From contig LR026961.1 in NCBI GenBank assembly GCA_900498135.1, forward strand, positions 4,375,552 through 4,439,551: a stretch of DNA of 64,000 nt, read 5' to 3'. Position numbers and translations under genes: made by a program. Below are positions 45,844 through 54,910 of this stretch, piece by piece. The notes under the pieces were generated by a model, which had not been told where the DNA came from, made no database searches, and was given only the letters and a program-made list of their open reading frames with translations. Source of the DNA: an uncultured Desulfatiglans sp. Lineage in GTDB: Bacteria; Desulfobacterota; DSM-4660; Desulfatiglandales; Desulfatiglandaceae. Each line of letters opens with the position of its first letter. Within the stretch, counting starts at the first letter, position 1.

Positions 45844-46878
45844 ATGCCGGAAAATGAGAGCACAGCAACTGCGGCCTGGATGGATCATCCTTTTCCGAAA
45901 TCCACCCCATTGGCTGAAAAAGTAAAACGCCTTCAGGAAGTCGTGAACCCTGAAGACAGCCTCGCCATCCTGATCAACGCCGACCCGGACGCGATGTCGG
46001 CCGCCATGGCCCTCAAGCGTTTTTTTTGGCGGAAGGCACGCAAGATCAAGGTTTTTCATGTCAACACGATCCAACGGCCCGACAATCTGGCGATGGTCAA
46101 ACTCCTCAAGATCGACCAGCGGCACATCCGGCGTCTCAAGGTCTCCGAATTCACCCGGTGGGCGATCGTCGACTCTCAACCGCATCACCACGAGTCCTTC
46201 GGAACGCGCAATTTCGATATCATCATCGACCACCACCCGCATTGTGAAGGCTGCAGGGCCCAATTCATGGACATCCGGGAAACCTACGGCGCTACAGCCA
46301 CCATGATGACCGAATACCTGCGGGCGGCGAAAATCCAACCATCGCCGCGGCTCGCAACCGCCCTGTTCTTCGGCATCAAAAACGACACGGCCAACTTCAT
46401 CCGGGACTCCCTGCCGAACGACCTCAACGCCTTCCGCTACCTTTACTCTTTCGCGAATCTGAACATTGTCAAAAAAATCGAGTCCTCCGAGATGACGAAG
46501 AAGATCCTCTCAAGTTACAAACAGGCCCTGGACAATGTCGTCATCACCAAAAACAGGGCCTACGTCCATATGGGAGCCGTCAAGAATCCGGATACCTTGG
46601 TCATCATCGCCGATTTTTTCATGCGGCTTGCCGAAGTCACCTGGAGCTTTGCCTCAGGCGTCTATCAGGACAAGCTGATCGTCATCCTGCGCAACGCCGG
46701 TTTCCGGGCCAATGCTGGGAAGACCGCACAGCGGCTTTTCGGCCCTCTGGGTGCATCGGCCGGCGGACACCGCTCGGCGGCGCGGGCCGAGATCCCCATG
46801 GAGAACATCGTCAAGGAGGCGAAGGGAGTCAAACAAATAGAGCGATTCATCCTCAAAATTCTAAAGGGCTCGAAGTAG
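45844..46878 (+). CDS. DHH-family phosphoesterase (NrnA-like)
   Basis: 344 residues. The DHH domain shows INADPDAMSAAMAL (about 39-52), IVDSQPHHH and the namesake IIDHHPH (about 128-134); the DHHA1 domain has GGHRSAARAEIP (about 307). Proteins with this layout hydrolyse short oligoribonucleotides, cyclic dinucleotide products or pAp using Mn ions. Longer than NrnA of B. subtilis (about 313), with a 20-residue N-terminal extension. It is followed 24 bp later by mgtE. Confidence 0.87.
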   Translation: MPENESTATAAWMDHPFPKSTPLAEKVKRLQEVVNPEDSLAILINADPDAMSAAMALKRFFWRKARKIKVFHVNTIQRPDNLAMVKLLKIDQRHIRRLKVSEFTRWAIVDSQPHHHESFGTRNFDIIIDHHPHCEGCRAQFMDIRETYGATATMMTEYLRAAKIQPSPRLATALFFGIKNDTANFIRDSLPNDLNAFRYLYSFANLNIVKKIESSEMTKKILSSYKQALDNVVITKNRAYVHMGAVKNPDTLVIIADFFMRLAEVTWSFASGVYQDKLIVILRNAGFRANAGKTAQRLFGPLGASAGGHRSAARAEIPMENIVKEAKGVKQIERFILKILKGSK

Positions 46879-46902
46879 CTTCGAGGACTGAAGGGAAGAC
46901 CT

Positions 46903-48270
46903 TTGGCGACTTATAGTACGGACATCGACCACAATCTTGTCGAACGGGTGGAACATTTCATCAGTGCTGCGGATGCAGACAGCCTCCTTAAGCTGATCGA
47001 CGAGATGCGCCCGGCCGACGCCGCCGATCTAATCGAGCACCTGGACCCTGAGGAGCGGCTTTTTATCTTCAAACTCCTCGAACCCCAGGATGCCGGCGAA
47101 GTCTTGATCGAAATGGAATCGCCGGCCCAGGACCTGCTGCTTCGGGACCTGGACGATCAGACCATCTCGGAGATCGTCCAGGAACTCGATTCGGATGATG
47201 CTGCGGACCTGGTCGGCGACCTGCCGGAGGACCGCGCCAGAAACATTCTCGAAACCTTGGAGGACGATGTATCCGACGAATTGGCGAAACTGCTCCCATA
47301 CCCCGAAGATTCGGCCGGCGGCATCATGGCCCTCGAATTCATTGCCGTCCGGGCCGGTTTCACCGTGCAGGATGCCATCGATTCCATCCGTCAGCGACGG
47401 GAAGAGGTCGAAAATGTTTATTTCATCTGGGTGGTGGATGACTTCGATCGTCTGGTAGGGGTCGTGTCTCTGAAAGACCTCGTGCTTGAACCCCCTGACT
47501 GCAAAATAAGCGATATCATGAACACGGAGGTGATTTCCGTAAACGTCCGCACCGATCAGGAAGAGGTGGCGCGCCTCGTCACCAAGTACGACCTGGTCAG
47601 CATCCCGGTCGTAGACGACTATCACCGTCTGGTGGGGCGCATCACCCATGACGACATCATCGACGTCATCGAGGAGGAGGTGGACGAAGACATCGCACGT
47701 ATGGCCGGTGTCATGCCGCAGGAGATCGCCGAAGAGTCCAGCCTCAAGATCTCCCGGGCCCGCCTCCCCTGGCTCATCGCCGGCGTCTTCGGCGGCATTC
47801 TGGCCGCTGCCGTCATTCATCAGTTCGAAACCTCCCTCGAGCGAATCATCGCCCTTTCCTTCTTTTTTCCGGTCATCATGGCCATGGGCGGCAACACCGG
47901 GACCCAGGCGGCCACCGTGGTGGTGCGCGGACTCGCCACCGGGGACATCACCATGTTCGCTATTCACAGGCGGCTTCTGATGGAGCTGCGCGTCGCCCTC
48001 ATCAATGGGATCATCTGCGGCATCCTGGTCGGTTCGATCGTCGCTGTTTGGCTTGCAGACACGCAACTGGGGACCGTCGTGGCCCTCGCCGCCTGCCTGA
48101 TCGTTCTGAACTCCGCGTTCATCGGCTCCGCGGTGCCGTTCGCCCTGAAAAAGTTCAATATCGACCCCGCGCTGGCCACGGGCCCATTCGTCACCACATC
48201 GAACGACATCCTTGGCCTCCTGATCTACCTTGGCCTCGTCAGCTTGTACTTAGGGGTCGGACCAAGATAA
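46903..48270 (+). CDS. mgtE: Magnesium transporter MgtE
   Basis: 455 residues. MgtE N-domain (about 10-130; MRPADAADLIEHLDPEERLFIFKLL and repeated DAADLV...LPEDRARNIL), two CBS domains (about 135-260; DIMNTEVISVNVRTDQEEVARLVTKYDLVSIPVVDD), and five membrane spans with the Mg-selective pore motif AMGGNTGTQAATVVVRGLATGD (about 332). The start is a TTG with AAGGGA upstream. The last codons (LGVGPR-stop) and the stop come from the GGGGTCGGACCAAG repeat; only the extreme C-terminus appears replaced, so function is probably kept. Confidence 0.92.
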   Translation: MATYSTDIDHNLVERVEHFISAADADSLLKLIDEMRPADAADLIEHLDPEERLFIFKLLEPQDAGEVLIEMESPAQDLLLRDLDDQTISEIVQELDSDDAADLVGDLPEDRARNILETLEDDVSDELAKLLPYPEDSAGGIMALEFIAVRAGFTVQDAIDSIRQRREEVENVYFIWVVDDFDRLVGVVSLKDLVLEPPDCKISDIMNTEVISVNVRTDQEEVARLVTKYDLVSIPVVDDYHRLVGRITHDDIIDVIEEEVDEDIARMAGVMPQEIAEESSLKISRARLPWLIAGVFGGILAAAVIHQFETSLERIIALSFFFPVIMAMGGNTGTQAATVVVRGLATGDITMFAIHRRLLMELRVALINGIICGILVGSIVAVWLADTQLGTVVALAACLIVLNSAFIGSAVPFALKKFNIDPALATGPFVTTSNDILGLLIYLGLVSLYLGVGPR

Positions 48271-48397
48271 CAACCTGTAAAAACGGCAAAATTGGCTTTT
48301 TACGGCGGTTTTTATTGGCTTAAATGGACTATTTCGACCATAAAAAGTCTATTCTAAGCGAGGTGAACCGTCCTCGAGAACTCACTCGAGGACGAAA
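48248..48397 (+). repeat. GGGGTCGGACCAAG-headed repeat, copy A
   Basis: 150 bp starting ACTTAGGGGTCGGACCAAG and ending with a CGTCCTCGAG/CTCGAGGACG hairpin (10-bp perfect stem). It is repeated as copy B 183 bp later at equal length. It overlaps the end of mgtE and provides its stop. The head is shared, in opposite orientation, with copies C and D. A short extra head (GACTTAGGGGTCGGACCATTA) lies at 48410-48430. Confidence 0.85.
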
Positions 48398-48430
48398 TAA
48401 GACTTAAGACTTAGGGGTCGGACCATTAAG

Positions 48431-48580
48431 ACTTAGGGGTCGGACCAAGATAACAATCTGTAAAAATGGCAAAATTGGCTTTTTACGGCGGTTTTTGTTT
48501 GCTTAAAGGGACTATTTCGACCATAAAAAGTCTATTCTAAGCGAGGTGAACCGTCCTCGAGAACTTACTTGAGGACGAAA
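48431..48580 (+). repeat. GGGGTCGGACCAAG-headed repeat, copy B
   Basis: 150 bp, nearly identical to copy A, differing at only a few positions. The terminal stem keeps pairing through a G-T wobble (CGTCCTCGAG against CTTGAGGACG), hinting that the hairpin matters. No transposase is encoded nearby. Confidence 0.85.
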
Positions 48581-48785
48581 CGGATAAGAGTCTTGTTTTG
48601 GTTTACCCGAAAAGTCAAAATCCGGGTCCACGGGACGGCTGCAGATAGATGCATTCGGAGATGATTGTCTAGTGTTGCGCGACTTCTAATCCGGAAGTGA
48701 GGGATTTCTTCACATGCTTGGCAGTGGAACCCGGTTTTTTGTACGCTTCGCGCGCTCCGTCCCCCGGGCCGCCGGTTTGGCAGTG

Positions 48786-48840
48786 AAATCAAACGTTCGA
48801 TCTGATTCGACGTGAACTCGCCACGCAGGCAAACGTGCAG
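48786..48840 (-). mobile_element. MITE-like fragment, copy 7 (decayed)
   Basis: GAAATCAAACGTTCG through CTCGCCACGCAGG and CAAACGTGCAGA matches the inner part of the reverse-complemented MITE-like element. Both ends are lost. It lies between the A/B and C/D repeats in a roughly 300-bp gap with no recognisable gene. Confidence 0.5.
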
Positions 48841-48894
48841 AGAGAGGAGAAACTAATAACAATATTCTCGTGTTGGAAGCTGATCTATCCAAAT

Positions 48895-49057
48895 CCGTCA
48901 AGTTCTTTCGAAGAGTAAAAATTGAGCCTCAATTAAAACGATATTGCTTAGAAAGGCAATTTGATGCCCCAAAACCTCCTTTTAAGGGGAAAAAGGGGCG
49001 GTTTTTTCAGTGCTATTATAGTAATATTAAACAAATAGCTTGGTCCGACCCCATTTA
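48895..49057 (-). repeat. GGGGTCGGACC-headed repeat, copy C
   Basis: About 163 bp, AT-rich, from CCGTCAAGTTCTTTCGAA to CTTGGTCCGACCCCATTT on the plus strand; in reverse it starts AAATGGGGTCGGACCAAG. It repeats as copy D with a 174-bp period. An open frame runs through C and D into the next gene, but the peptide is simply the repeat translated twice and is unlikely to be real. Confidence 0.85.
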
Positions 49058-49068
49058 CACATTTACAA

Positions 49069-49230
49069 CCGTCAAGTTCTTTCGAAAAGTAAAAACTGAC
49101 CCTCAATTAAAACGATATTGCTTAGAAAGGCGATTTGATGCCCCAAAACCTCCTTCTAAGGGGAAAAAGGGGCGGTTTTTGGAGTGCTATTACAGTAATA
49201 TCAAACAAATAGCTTGGTCCGACCCCATTT
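49069..49230 (-). repeat. GGGGTCGGACC-headed repeat, copy D
   Basis: About 162 bp, closely similar to copy C (substitutions only). It ends at CTTGGTCCGACCCCATTTA, directly before the ribosome-binding site (AAGGAA) of the gene at 49245, so the repeat forms that gene's promoter region. Confidence 0.85.
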
Positions 49231-49244
49231 ATAAGGAATTCGAT

Positions 49245-50072
49245 ATGAAGCAGGCTGTTCTTTTTCCTCATTGCGTATTGGCTGAGGGTGATCTCGAAGC
49301 GGTGCTCAGAACCTGCGAGAGCCTGACGGCGGGAATCCCCTGGTACATGGAACCACCACGGATCGGCGATCCGGCCCTGATGAAACGGTTGAAATGCGTT
49401 TACCCCCCTCAAGACCTCAGGCCCGAGGGTGATTTCAGCGCCGTCCTGGCCGAGTACCAAACCTGGATCGGAGGCCATCCGGAGCGCGGATACCAAGGCT
49501 TCATCAAGGCTTATATGGCCCGACAGGATGAAGACTCCCCGGCATGGCTGATTCGCCAGGAGATCAAAGTCGGGAGCGAAGCCGCTGCATCCCCGCGCGC
49601 GGCGACGCTGCGCCGCCACCTGATCCTGCACATGTCCACTCAGGTCGAATTGAACGGCCGGGAAGCCGACACACTCTTAGACGAGGCCAAGGGTCGCGGC
49701 CCGCTCTTGGCCGATGCCCTGGAAGAGGCGCCCCCGCCCGATCCTTTCTTCAACCAGTTGAGCGGCGGCGGTTACCGTTATTTGACCCGGGAGCAGACGG
49801 CATCCGCGATCGAAGCCTGGCTGTGGCTTTTCGGCAAGGCGGTTGCCCCGGAAGCGCCCTTTCTCACGCTGAACCCCGAGGTGCCGAACCTCGCGAAGGA
49901 CCTTTGCGAGGAGCGGGGGCTCACCTTGACTGTACGGCAGGACTTTCTCACGGAAGGTTCTGAAAGGGCCGAAGTGAGCGTTCTCGAAATGCAGCCGCCG
50001 GCCCGTGAAGCGCAGGGGCATCCACTCCTCGATGCCCTATCGCACCGGGTCCTCTTGTACTGGGAAGGGTAG
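49245..50072 (+). CDS. Unknown conserved-looking protein, 275 residues
   Basis: I do not recognise a characterised family. The protein is soluble, with a Cys-containing start (MKQAVLFPHCVLAEGDLEAV), a KRLKCVYPPQDLRPEGDFSAVLAEYQTWIGGHPERG segment and a helical C-terminal half (REQTASAIEAWLWLFGKAVAPEAPFLTLNPEV). ATG 49245 is chosen because AAGGAA lies 8 nt upstream; the longer frame from 48870 only adds translated repeats. It is followed 65 bp later by the BASS transporter gene and may share its transcript. Confidence 0.7.
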   Translation: MKQAVLFPHCVLAEGDLEAVLRTCESLTAGIPWYMEPPRIGDPALMKRLKCVYPPQDLRPEGDFSAVLAEYQTWIGGHPERGYQGFIKAYMARQDEDSPAWLIRQEIKVGSEAAASPRAATLRRHLILHMSTQVELNGREADTLLDEAKGRGPLLADALEEAPPPDPFFNQLSGGGYRYLTREQTASAIEAWLWLFGKAVAPEAPFLTLNPEVPNLAKDLCEERGLTLTVRQDFLTEGSERAEVSVLEMQPPAREAQGHPLLDALSHRVLLYWEG

Positions 50073-50137
50073 CCGCAGCTCGGACCCCGGAAGAAAACAC
50101 CCTCCAAAACAACTGCGTCAGAGGAGACTGGCCATCC

Positions 50138-51061
50138 ATGTTCCGCTTGAACGACCTCATCCTTCTGCTGGTGGTGTTCTCTTCCATGGCGGTCGGCATT
50201 CTTGCACCGGGGCCGTGCGCCTTCTTTCAACCCTACCCGCTCTACCTGATGATGTTTCTGCTCTACCTGAGCTTTCTCTCCATCCGGGTCGAGACGGTTC
50301 TGGGGACCGTGCGCAAGATCAAGATCACGGTCCTGTGGCTCTGCGCAGCCAAACTCGTCATCCTGCCGCTCATCCTGTACTTCGCCTGCCGGATGATCTA
50401 CCCGGAGTACGCCCTCGCCGTCCTGCTCCTCGCCGGGGTGTCGACGGGCGTGGTGGCGCCCTTCATTGCCGGACTGCTCGATGCGGACATGCCCATCGTC
50501 CTCGCGATGGTGGTGCTCACCTCACCGCTCGTACCCATCACGCTGCCCGTGCTCGTCCGGTTCCTGCCGGGCCAGGAATTCCATGTTCCGTTCGGACCGA
50601 TGTTCCGCATGCTGGTCTTGACCGTTTTCATCCCCATCGCAGCGGTGGAATTGAGCCGGCGCCTCCTCCCCAAGCTGACCGCCGCTCTCATGAAGCGTCG
50701 CTTCCCGATATCCCTCGTGATCTTCGCCTTGATCAACTTCGGGGTCTTTTCGAAGTACGCCGTTTTTTTTCAGCAGAATCCGGGGACGCTCCTGGAAGCG
50801 ACGCTCGTCGCGATCATCCTGGCCCTGATCCTTCTGGCAGCCGGCATCCTGACGGCATTCCGGAGAACCCTGCCGCAACAGGTGGGCGCCGCCGTCTCTT
50901 TCGGCAACATGAACAACGTCCTGATCATCGTCTTCGCCGCTCAGTTCTTCGGGCCCCTTGAACCGACCCTGGCCGCCGTCTACATGATCCCCTTCTTCGG
51001 CCTCATCCTTCCCCTGCGGGCCTATCGCCAGATAAGGGAAAAGGGGGCTGCCCATTCATAG
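50138..51061 (+). CDS. Bile acid:sodium symporter (BASS) family transporter
   Basis: 307 residues with nine or ten predicted membrane spans (LILLLVVFSSMAVGIL, YPLYLMMFLLYLSFLSI, ITVLWLCAAKLVILPLILYFACRM, YALAVLLLAGVSTGVVAPFIAGLL, and later spans). The AGVSTGVVAPFIAG and AAVSFGNMNNVLIIVFAAQFFGP segments correspond to the two crossover regions of the fold. The transported organic anion cannot be inferred. Confidence 0.85.
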   Translation: MFRLNDLILLLVVFSSMAVGILAPGPCAFFQPYPLYLMMFLLYLSFLSIRVETVLGTVRKIKITVLWLCAAKLVILPLILYFACRMIYPEYALAVLLLAGVSTGVVAPFIAGLLDADMPIVLAMVVLTSPLVPITLPVLVRFLPGQEFHVPFGPMFRMLVLTVFIPIAAVELSRRLLPKLTAALMKRRFPISLVIFALINFGVFSKYAVFFQQNPGTLLEATLVAIILALILLAAGILTAFRRTLPQQVGAAVSFGNMNNVLIIVFAAQFFGPLEPTLAAVYMIPFFGLILPLRAYRQIREKGAAHS

Positions 51062-51148
51062 ACCTCCCGGCAACATACTCATTTGCGTTGTGAGACAGTC
51101 ATAAGTAAGATAATATAATTGGTTCGTTTCCCATCAAGGAGGTCCGCG

Positions 51149-51844
51149 ATGCAACCCGAGTTCATCCAGGCCCGCGACCTGCCGGACGCGTGGTTCCAAT
51201 GTGTATACCGTCTGCTCGAAACGGGGCATGAATACACCATCGAGCGCGGGAGCTACGAGGGACAGAAGCGGCTCGAGTTCGACTATGTCACCGTCCACAT
51301 CCGATTTCCGGGAACCCGGCCCCTTTTGCCGGACATCCCGCCGGCCCTGGGCATCCCGAACCCTGTCGCAGAAGGCTATCTCGAAAGCTACCTCCCCTAT
51401 CTCATGACAGCCGTAAAGCAGCCAGGAGAGGATTACACCTACGGGTCCTACCTGGAGATGCAGATACAGGAGGTCATCCGTATGTACCGGGAGGATGGCT
51501 TCGGCACCAATCAGGCCTATATGACGGTGGGAAACCCGGAGGCCATTTTTCTCAAGGACCCGCCTTGTCTGCGAGGCATCGACACCCGTATCCGAGACGG
51601 AAAACTCCATTTCGTGGTCTATTTCCGGTCGTGGGACCTCTGGAACGGCTTTCCGGCCAACCTTGGAGCCATCCAACTCCTGAAGGAGTACATGGCCGGG
51701 GAGATCGGCGTCGGCGACGGCGAGATCATCGCCGCCAGCAAGGGGCTTCACCTGTACGACTACGTGTGGGAACTCGCGAAACTGCGCACCATGTGCCCCA
51801 ACCCTCAGGCCCTCAGCAAAGGAGAATGCCGGACCGATGATTGA
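51149..51844 (+). CDS. Thymidylate synthase-like protein
   Basis: 231 residues. The C-terminal half matches the thymidylate synthase fold: QAYMTVGNPEAIFLKDPPCLRGIDTRIRDGKLHFVVYFRSWDLWNGFPANLGAIQLLKEYM, with the nucleophile Cys in PPCLRGID and the phosphate/substrate motif RSWDLWNGFPANL. This resembles the short archaeal-type enzymes more than E. coli ThyA. ATG 51149 is fixed by AAGGAGG. A -35/-10 candidate (TTGTGA at 51088, TAATAT at 51111) lies upstream. It overlaps rlmN by 8 bp. dUMP methylation is probable but unproven. Confidence 0.78.
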   Translation: MQPEFIQARDLPDAWFQCVYRLLETGHEYTIERGSYEGQKRLEFDYVTVHIRFPGTRPLLPDIPPALGIPNPVAEGYLESYLPYLMTAVKQPGEDYTYGSYLEMQIQEVIRMYREDGFGTNQAYMTVGNPEAIFLKDPPCLRGIDTRIRDGKLHFVVYFRSWDLWNGFPANLGAIQLLKEYMAGEIGVGDGEIIAASKGLHLYDYVWELAKLRTMCPNPQALSKGECRTDD

Positions 51845-52907
51845 GATCTCCGGAATGGACAGCCGCGAAACGGAGGCCTGCGCCGAGGTCCTCGCCATCA
51901 AGCCCTATCGGGCAAGACAGGTGCGCCACTGGATCTTCAAGCGCCTCGCGCGCGGATTCGACGAAATGACCAGTCTGCCGAAGGACCTGCGCGCACGCCT
52001 CGCCGGCGAATGCCGGTTTTCGAGCCTCAAGACCGCCGATCTTCAGGTTTCCCGGGACACCACCCGCAAGGTCCTCTTCAGGCTCAGCGACGGATTCTTC
52101 ATCGAGTCGGTCCTGATCCCCGAGCGAGATCACTGGACCTTGTGCATCTCCTCGCAGGCGGGGTGTGCCATGGGCTGCCGCTTTTGCCTGACCGCCCGGC
52201 AGGGGTTCCACCGGAATCTTTCGCCCGCCGAGATCGTGGATCAGGTCCTCGAGGTCAAACGCTCCATGGAGGATCCGGACCAGCTCACCAACCTGGTGCT
52301 GATGGGGATGGGCGAGCCTTTGGCCAATTATGAAAACGTCAAAAAGGCCGTTGGCATCCTGACGGCGGATGAAGGCCTCAATTTTTCGCACCGCAAGGTG
52401 ACGCTTTCGACCTGCGGGCTCGTCCCTGTGATGCGCCGACTCGGGCGGGAGATGACCGTCAACCTGGCCGTATCCTTGAACGCCGCCGACCCGGAGACCC
52501 GCGATTTTCTGATGCCTGTCAACCGGCGCTATCCCCTTCCCGAACTTCTCGCCGCCTGCCGGGAATTCCCCCTGCCGAATCGCCGGATGATCACCTTCGA
52601 GTACATCCTCATGGAAGGAGTCAACGATTCGGACCGGGACGCGGAGCGTCTGGCGTCCCTCCTCCGCGGGATTCGCGCCAAGATCAACCTGATCCCCCTC
52701 AACCCGCACCCGGAATCGCCCTTCAAACCGTCCTCCATGGAGAGGATCCTGCAATTTCAAGAAGTTCTCATTCAGCGCCGTTACACGGCCATCATCCGCA
52801 AAAGCAAAGGGCAGGACATCCTCGCCGCCTGCGGTCAGTTGAGCGGGCAGTACGAAGAGCATGAAGCCCGATCAGGGAGCGGACCGGATCAAATCCTGCA
52901 GGCTTGA
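51837..52907 (+). CDS. rlmN: Dual-specificity 23S rRNA A2503/tRNA A37 methyltransferase RlmN
   Basis: 356 residues, a radical SAM enzyme. N-terminal helical domain (IKPYRARQVRHWIFKRLARGFDEMTSLPKDLR), the CX3CX2C cluster in QAGCAMGCRFCLTARQGFHRNLSPAEIVDQV (about 110-125), LMGMGEPLANYENV, TLSTCGLVPVMRRL, SLNAADPETRDFLMPVNRRYPL and the C-terminal catalytic Cys in DILAACGQLSGQY. It makes m2A2503 in 23S rRNA. It starts inside the preceding thymidylate synthase-like gene. Confidence 0.96.
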   Translation: MIEISGMDSRETEACAEVLAIKPYRARQVRHWIFKRLARGFDEMTSLPKDLRARLAGECRFSSLKTADLQVSRDTTRKVLFRLSDGFFIESVLIPERDHWTLCISSQAGCAMGCRFCLTARQGFHRNLSPAEIVDQVLEVKRSMEDPDQLTNLVLMGMGEPLANYENVKKAVGILTADEGLNFSHRKVTLSTCGLVPVMRRLGREMTVNLAVSLNAADPETRDFLMPVNRRYPLPELLAACREFPLPNRRMITFEYILMEGVNDSDRDAERLASLLRGIRAKINLIPLNPHPESPFKPSSMERILQFQEVLIQRRYTAIIRKSKGQDILAACGQLSGQYEEHEARSGSGPDQILQA

Positions 52908-53475
52908 AAAGCTCTTACCACGCAAAAATGTTTTCCGCTATGATCTGATTTTTCCCGCGCCCCTTCAGCACCCAAAAAACCGTCAAGCCTCACAAGACAA
53001 GGAAGGCAACTCCGCAATGCGCCTGGCCCGACACCCTATGCGGCAGGATAGTTGCTGTCTGAAGGGTGACGGAAAGATGGAGACCCATGGGAAGGCCACC
53101 CGGGCGGCTCCGCCCAACTGATGCGCCGAAACCGTTGTTTCGCAAAGGAGGTGAAATACGGGTTGCACCGGCGACGCCTTCAATGTTATTTTAATTGTTT
53201 GGAATCCGGCCGGTTCCCGTTTTCGGACCTACGGATATTTTTATCGAGGAGAGGGTGACAACACCCGCTGCACTTCACGGGACCGGCCGACCCGCGGCAG
53301 ATGCTTCGGCCGGATGGAAACCGGCGGCTGCAGGAGCCAGCCGGCCGGCACAGCAGTCCGCTTCCACTGGTGCAATCCCCGCAGACTGACGGACGTCCAT
53401 TTCTTTCCCTCCCGGAATAGAAAGGGAGGCCTCGGGGTTCCCGCCGGATGAAAACCCGATACCAAAGGACCCGCT
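52908..53475. other. Leader/intergenic region before hisI
   Basis: 568 bp without a recognised gene. At 53144-53152 a strong AAGGAGGTG precedes a possible 31-codon frame (TTG at about 53163). From about 53240 to 53470 the DNA is GC-rich with several local hairpins (CCGGCCGA/TCGGCCGG; GGCGGCT/AGCC) and a CCTCCC/GGGAGG stem near 53415-53440, suggesting a structured hisI leader. It does not match a riboswitch class I can name. Confidence 0.4.
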
Positions 53476-53859
53476 ATGACCATCAAATTGAATTTTTCGA
53501 AAGGAAACGGCCTTCTTCCCGCGATCGCCCAGGATCATCGCTCGGGCAAGGTCCTGATGCTCGCCTACATCAATCAGGAAGCCTGGGACATGACTCTCAA
53601 GACGGGGGAAGTCCATTACTGGAGCCGCTCCCGCCAAGAGCTCTGGCACAAGGGCGGCACCTCCGGCCATGTGCAGAAGGTGAAGGAGATTTACGCGGAC
53701 TGCGACAACGACACGGTCCTTTTCCGCGTCGAACAGGTCGGGGGCGCCGCCTGCCACACCGGCTATGACACCTGCTTCCATCAGCAGGTCGATGCATTCG
53801 GCAACGTCACTATCGTAGGAAAGAAGATATTCGATCCTGAAAAGGTATATGGAAAATGA
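53476..53859 (+). CDS. hisI: Phosphoribosyl-AMP cyclohydrolase
   Basis: 127 residues catalysing the third step of histidine synthesis, opening the adenine ring of PR-AMP. Motifs: [35 protein letters not shown], and the Mg/Zn site [11 protein letters not shown] with [12 protein letters not shown]. There is no HisE domain, so it is the single-function form. It overlaps hisG by 4 bp. Confidence 0.95.
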   Translation: MTIKLNFSKGNGLLPAIAQDHRSGKVLMLAYINQEAWDMTLKTGEVHYWSRSRQELWHKGGTSGHVQKVKEIYADCDNDTVLFRVEQVGGAACHTGYDTCFHQQVDAFGNVTIVGKKIFDPEKVYGK

Positions 53860-54728
53860 GCACGCTCAAACTCGGCATCCCCAAGGGGAGCCTCCAGAAC
53901 GCTACGATCAATTTGTTCGAAAAGTCGGGATGGAAGATCAATGTAAACGATCGCAGCTACTTCCCCGACATTAATGACGAAACCATCGCCTGCAGCATCT
54001 GCCGTGCGCAGGAGATGTCCCGCTATGTCGAAAGCGGCACCATCGATGCCGGACTGACCGGCAAGGACTGGATAGAGGAAAACGAATCCGACGTCGTGGT
54101 CGTGGATGATCTGGTCTATTCGAAGGTGAGCGCCAATCCTGCCCGGTGGGTCCTGGCCGTGCCGGCGGACTCCGACATCCGCCGCCTCGAAGACCTAGAA
54201 GGCAAGAAGATCGCCACCGAACTGGTCAACTTCACCCGCCGTTTCTTCGAACAGCACGGCATCAATGTCAAGGTCTCCTTCTCCTGGGGCGCCACCGAGG
54301 CGAAGGTCGTCTCGGGCCTCGCCGACGCGATCGTGGAGGTCACCGAGACCGGCTCGACCATCCGCGCCCACGGGCTGAAGATCATCCACGAACTCATGCA
54401 GACCAACACGCGGTTCATCGCCAACCGGGAAAGCTACGCGGACCCGTGGAAGCGCGCCAAAATCGAGCAGATCATCCTGCTTCTCAAGGGCGCCCTGCGG
54501 GCCGAACACCTGGTCGGCCTGAAGATGAACCTCCCGTTGGACAAGAAGGAGGCCGTCATCGCCCTTCTGCCCAGTCTGAACGCCCCGACGATCGCCGGGC
54601 TCCACAACACCGACTGGGTCTCGGTCGAGACGGTGGTGGATACCCGCACCGTGCGGGATCTCATCCCCCGGCTGTTGCAGGCGGGCGCCCAGGGGATCAT
54701 CGAATACAATCTGAACAAGGTCATCTGA
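53856..54728 (+). CDS. hisG: ATP phosphoribosyltransferase, long form
   Basis: 290 residues catalysing the first committed step of histidine synthesis. [21 protein letters not shown] at the N-terminus, [17 protein letters not shown], the PRPP-binding region [33 protein letters not shown], and a C-terminal roughly 75-residue domain ([26 protein letters not shown]) that in long-form HisG binds histidine for feedback inhibition. No HisZ is needed. It is coupled to hisI (ATGA). Confidence 0.95.
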   Translation: MSTLKLGIPKGSLQNATINLFEKSGWKINVNDRSYFPDINDETIACSICRAQEMSRYVESGTIDAGLTGKDWIEENESDVVVVDDLVYSKVSANPARWVLAVPADSDIRRLEDLEGKKIATELVNFTRRFFEQHGINVKVSFSWGATEAKVVSGLADAIVEVTETGSTIRAHGLKIIHELMQTNTRFIANRESYADPWKRAKIEQIILLLKGALRAEHLVGLKMNLPLDKKEAVIALLPSLNAPTIAGLHNTDWVSVETVVDTRTVRDLIPRLLQAGAQGIIEYNLNKVI

Positions 54729-54910
54729 CGGCTATAGACGGAACCACCCAGGCACGCCGGAGGCCCTTTTTGCCCGAGCAAAGCGAACGCGCCGCGACGA
54801 AAGGCTTCACGGCTCAACGGAGGTCAACTCTCGAACAGGCTGTGAACAGACAGCAGGCGCGGGGCCCCACCACGGGCTCAGATACCCGACGGATCCGTCA
54901 AGGAGGCGAC

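Noticed and set aside
48590-48780. Transposase gene between the opposed repeats
   Set aside because: No frame longer than about 75 codons and no HUH, Y1 or DDE motif could be found there.
48870-49244. Long N-terminal extension of the gene at 49245
   Set aside because: The translated extension is the same about 58-residue peptide twice, produced by two copies of a non-coding repeat; the real start has its own AAGGAA.
53236-53475. Cobalamin or other known riboswitch before hisI
   Set aside because: Only GGTGCAATCC-like fragments match; the conserved B12-box order is absent and the downstream gene is histidine biosynthesis.
54146-54910. Extended N-terminus for the aminotransferase overlapping hisG
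   Set aside because: The upstream part is an out-of-frame reading of hisG; AAGGAGG directly before ATG 54911 and homology fix the start.
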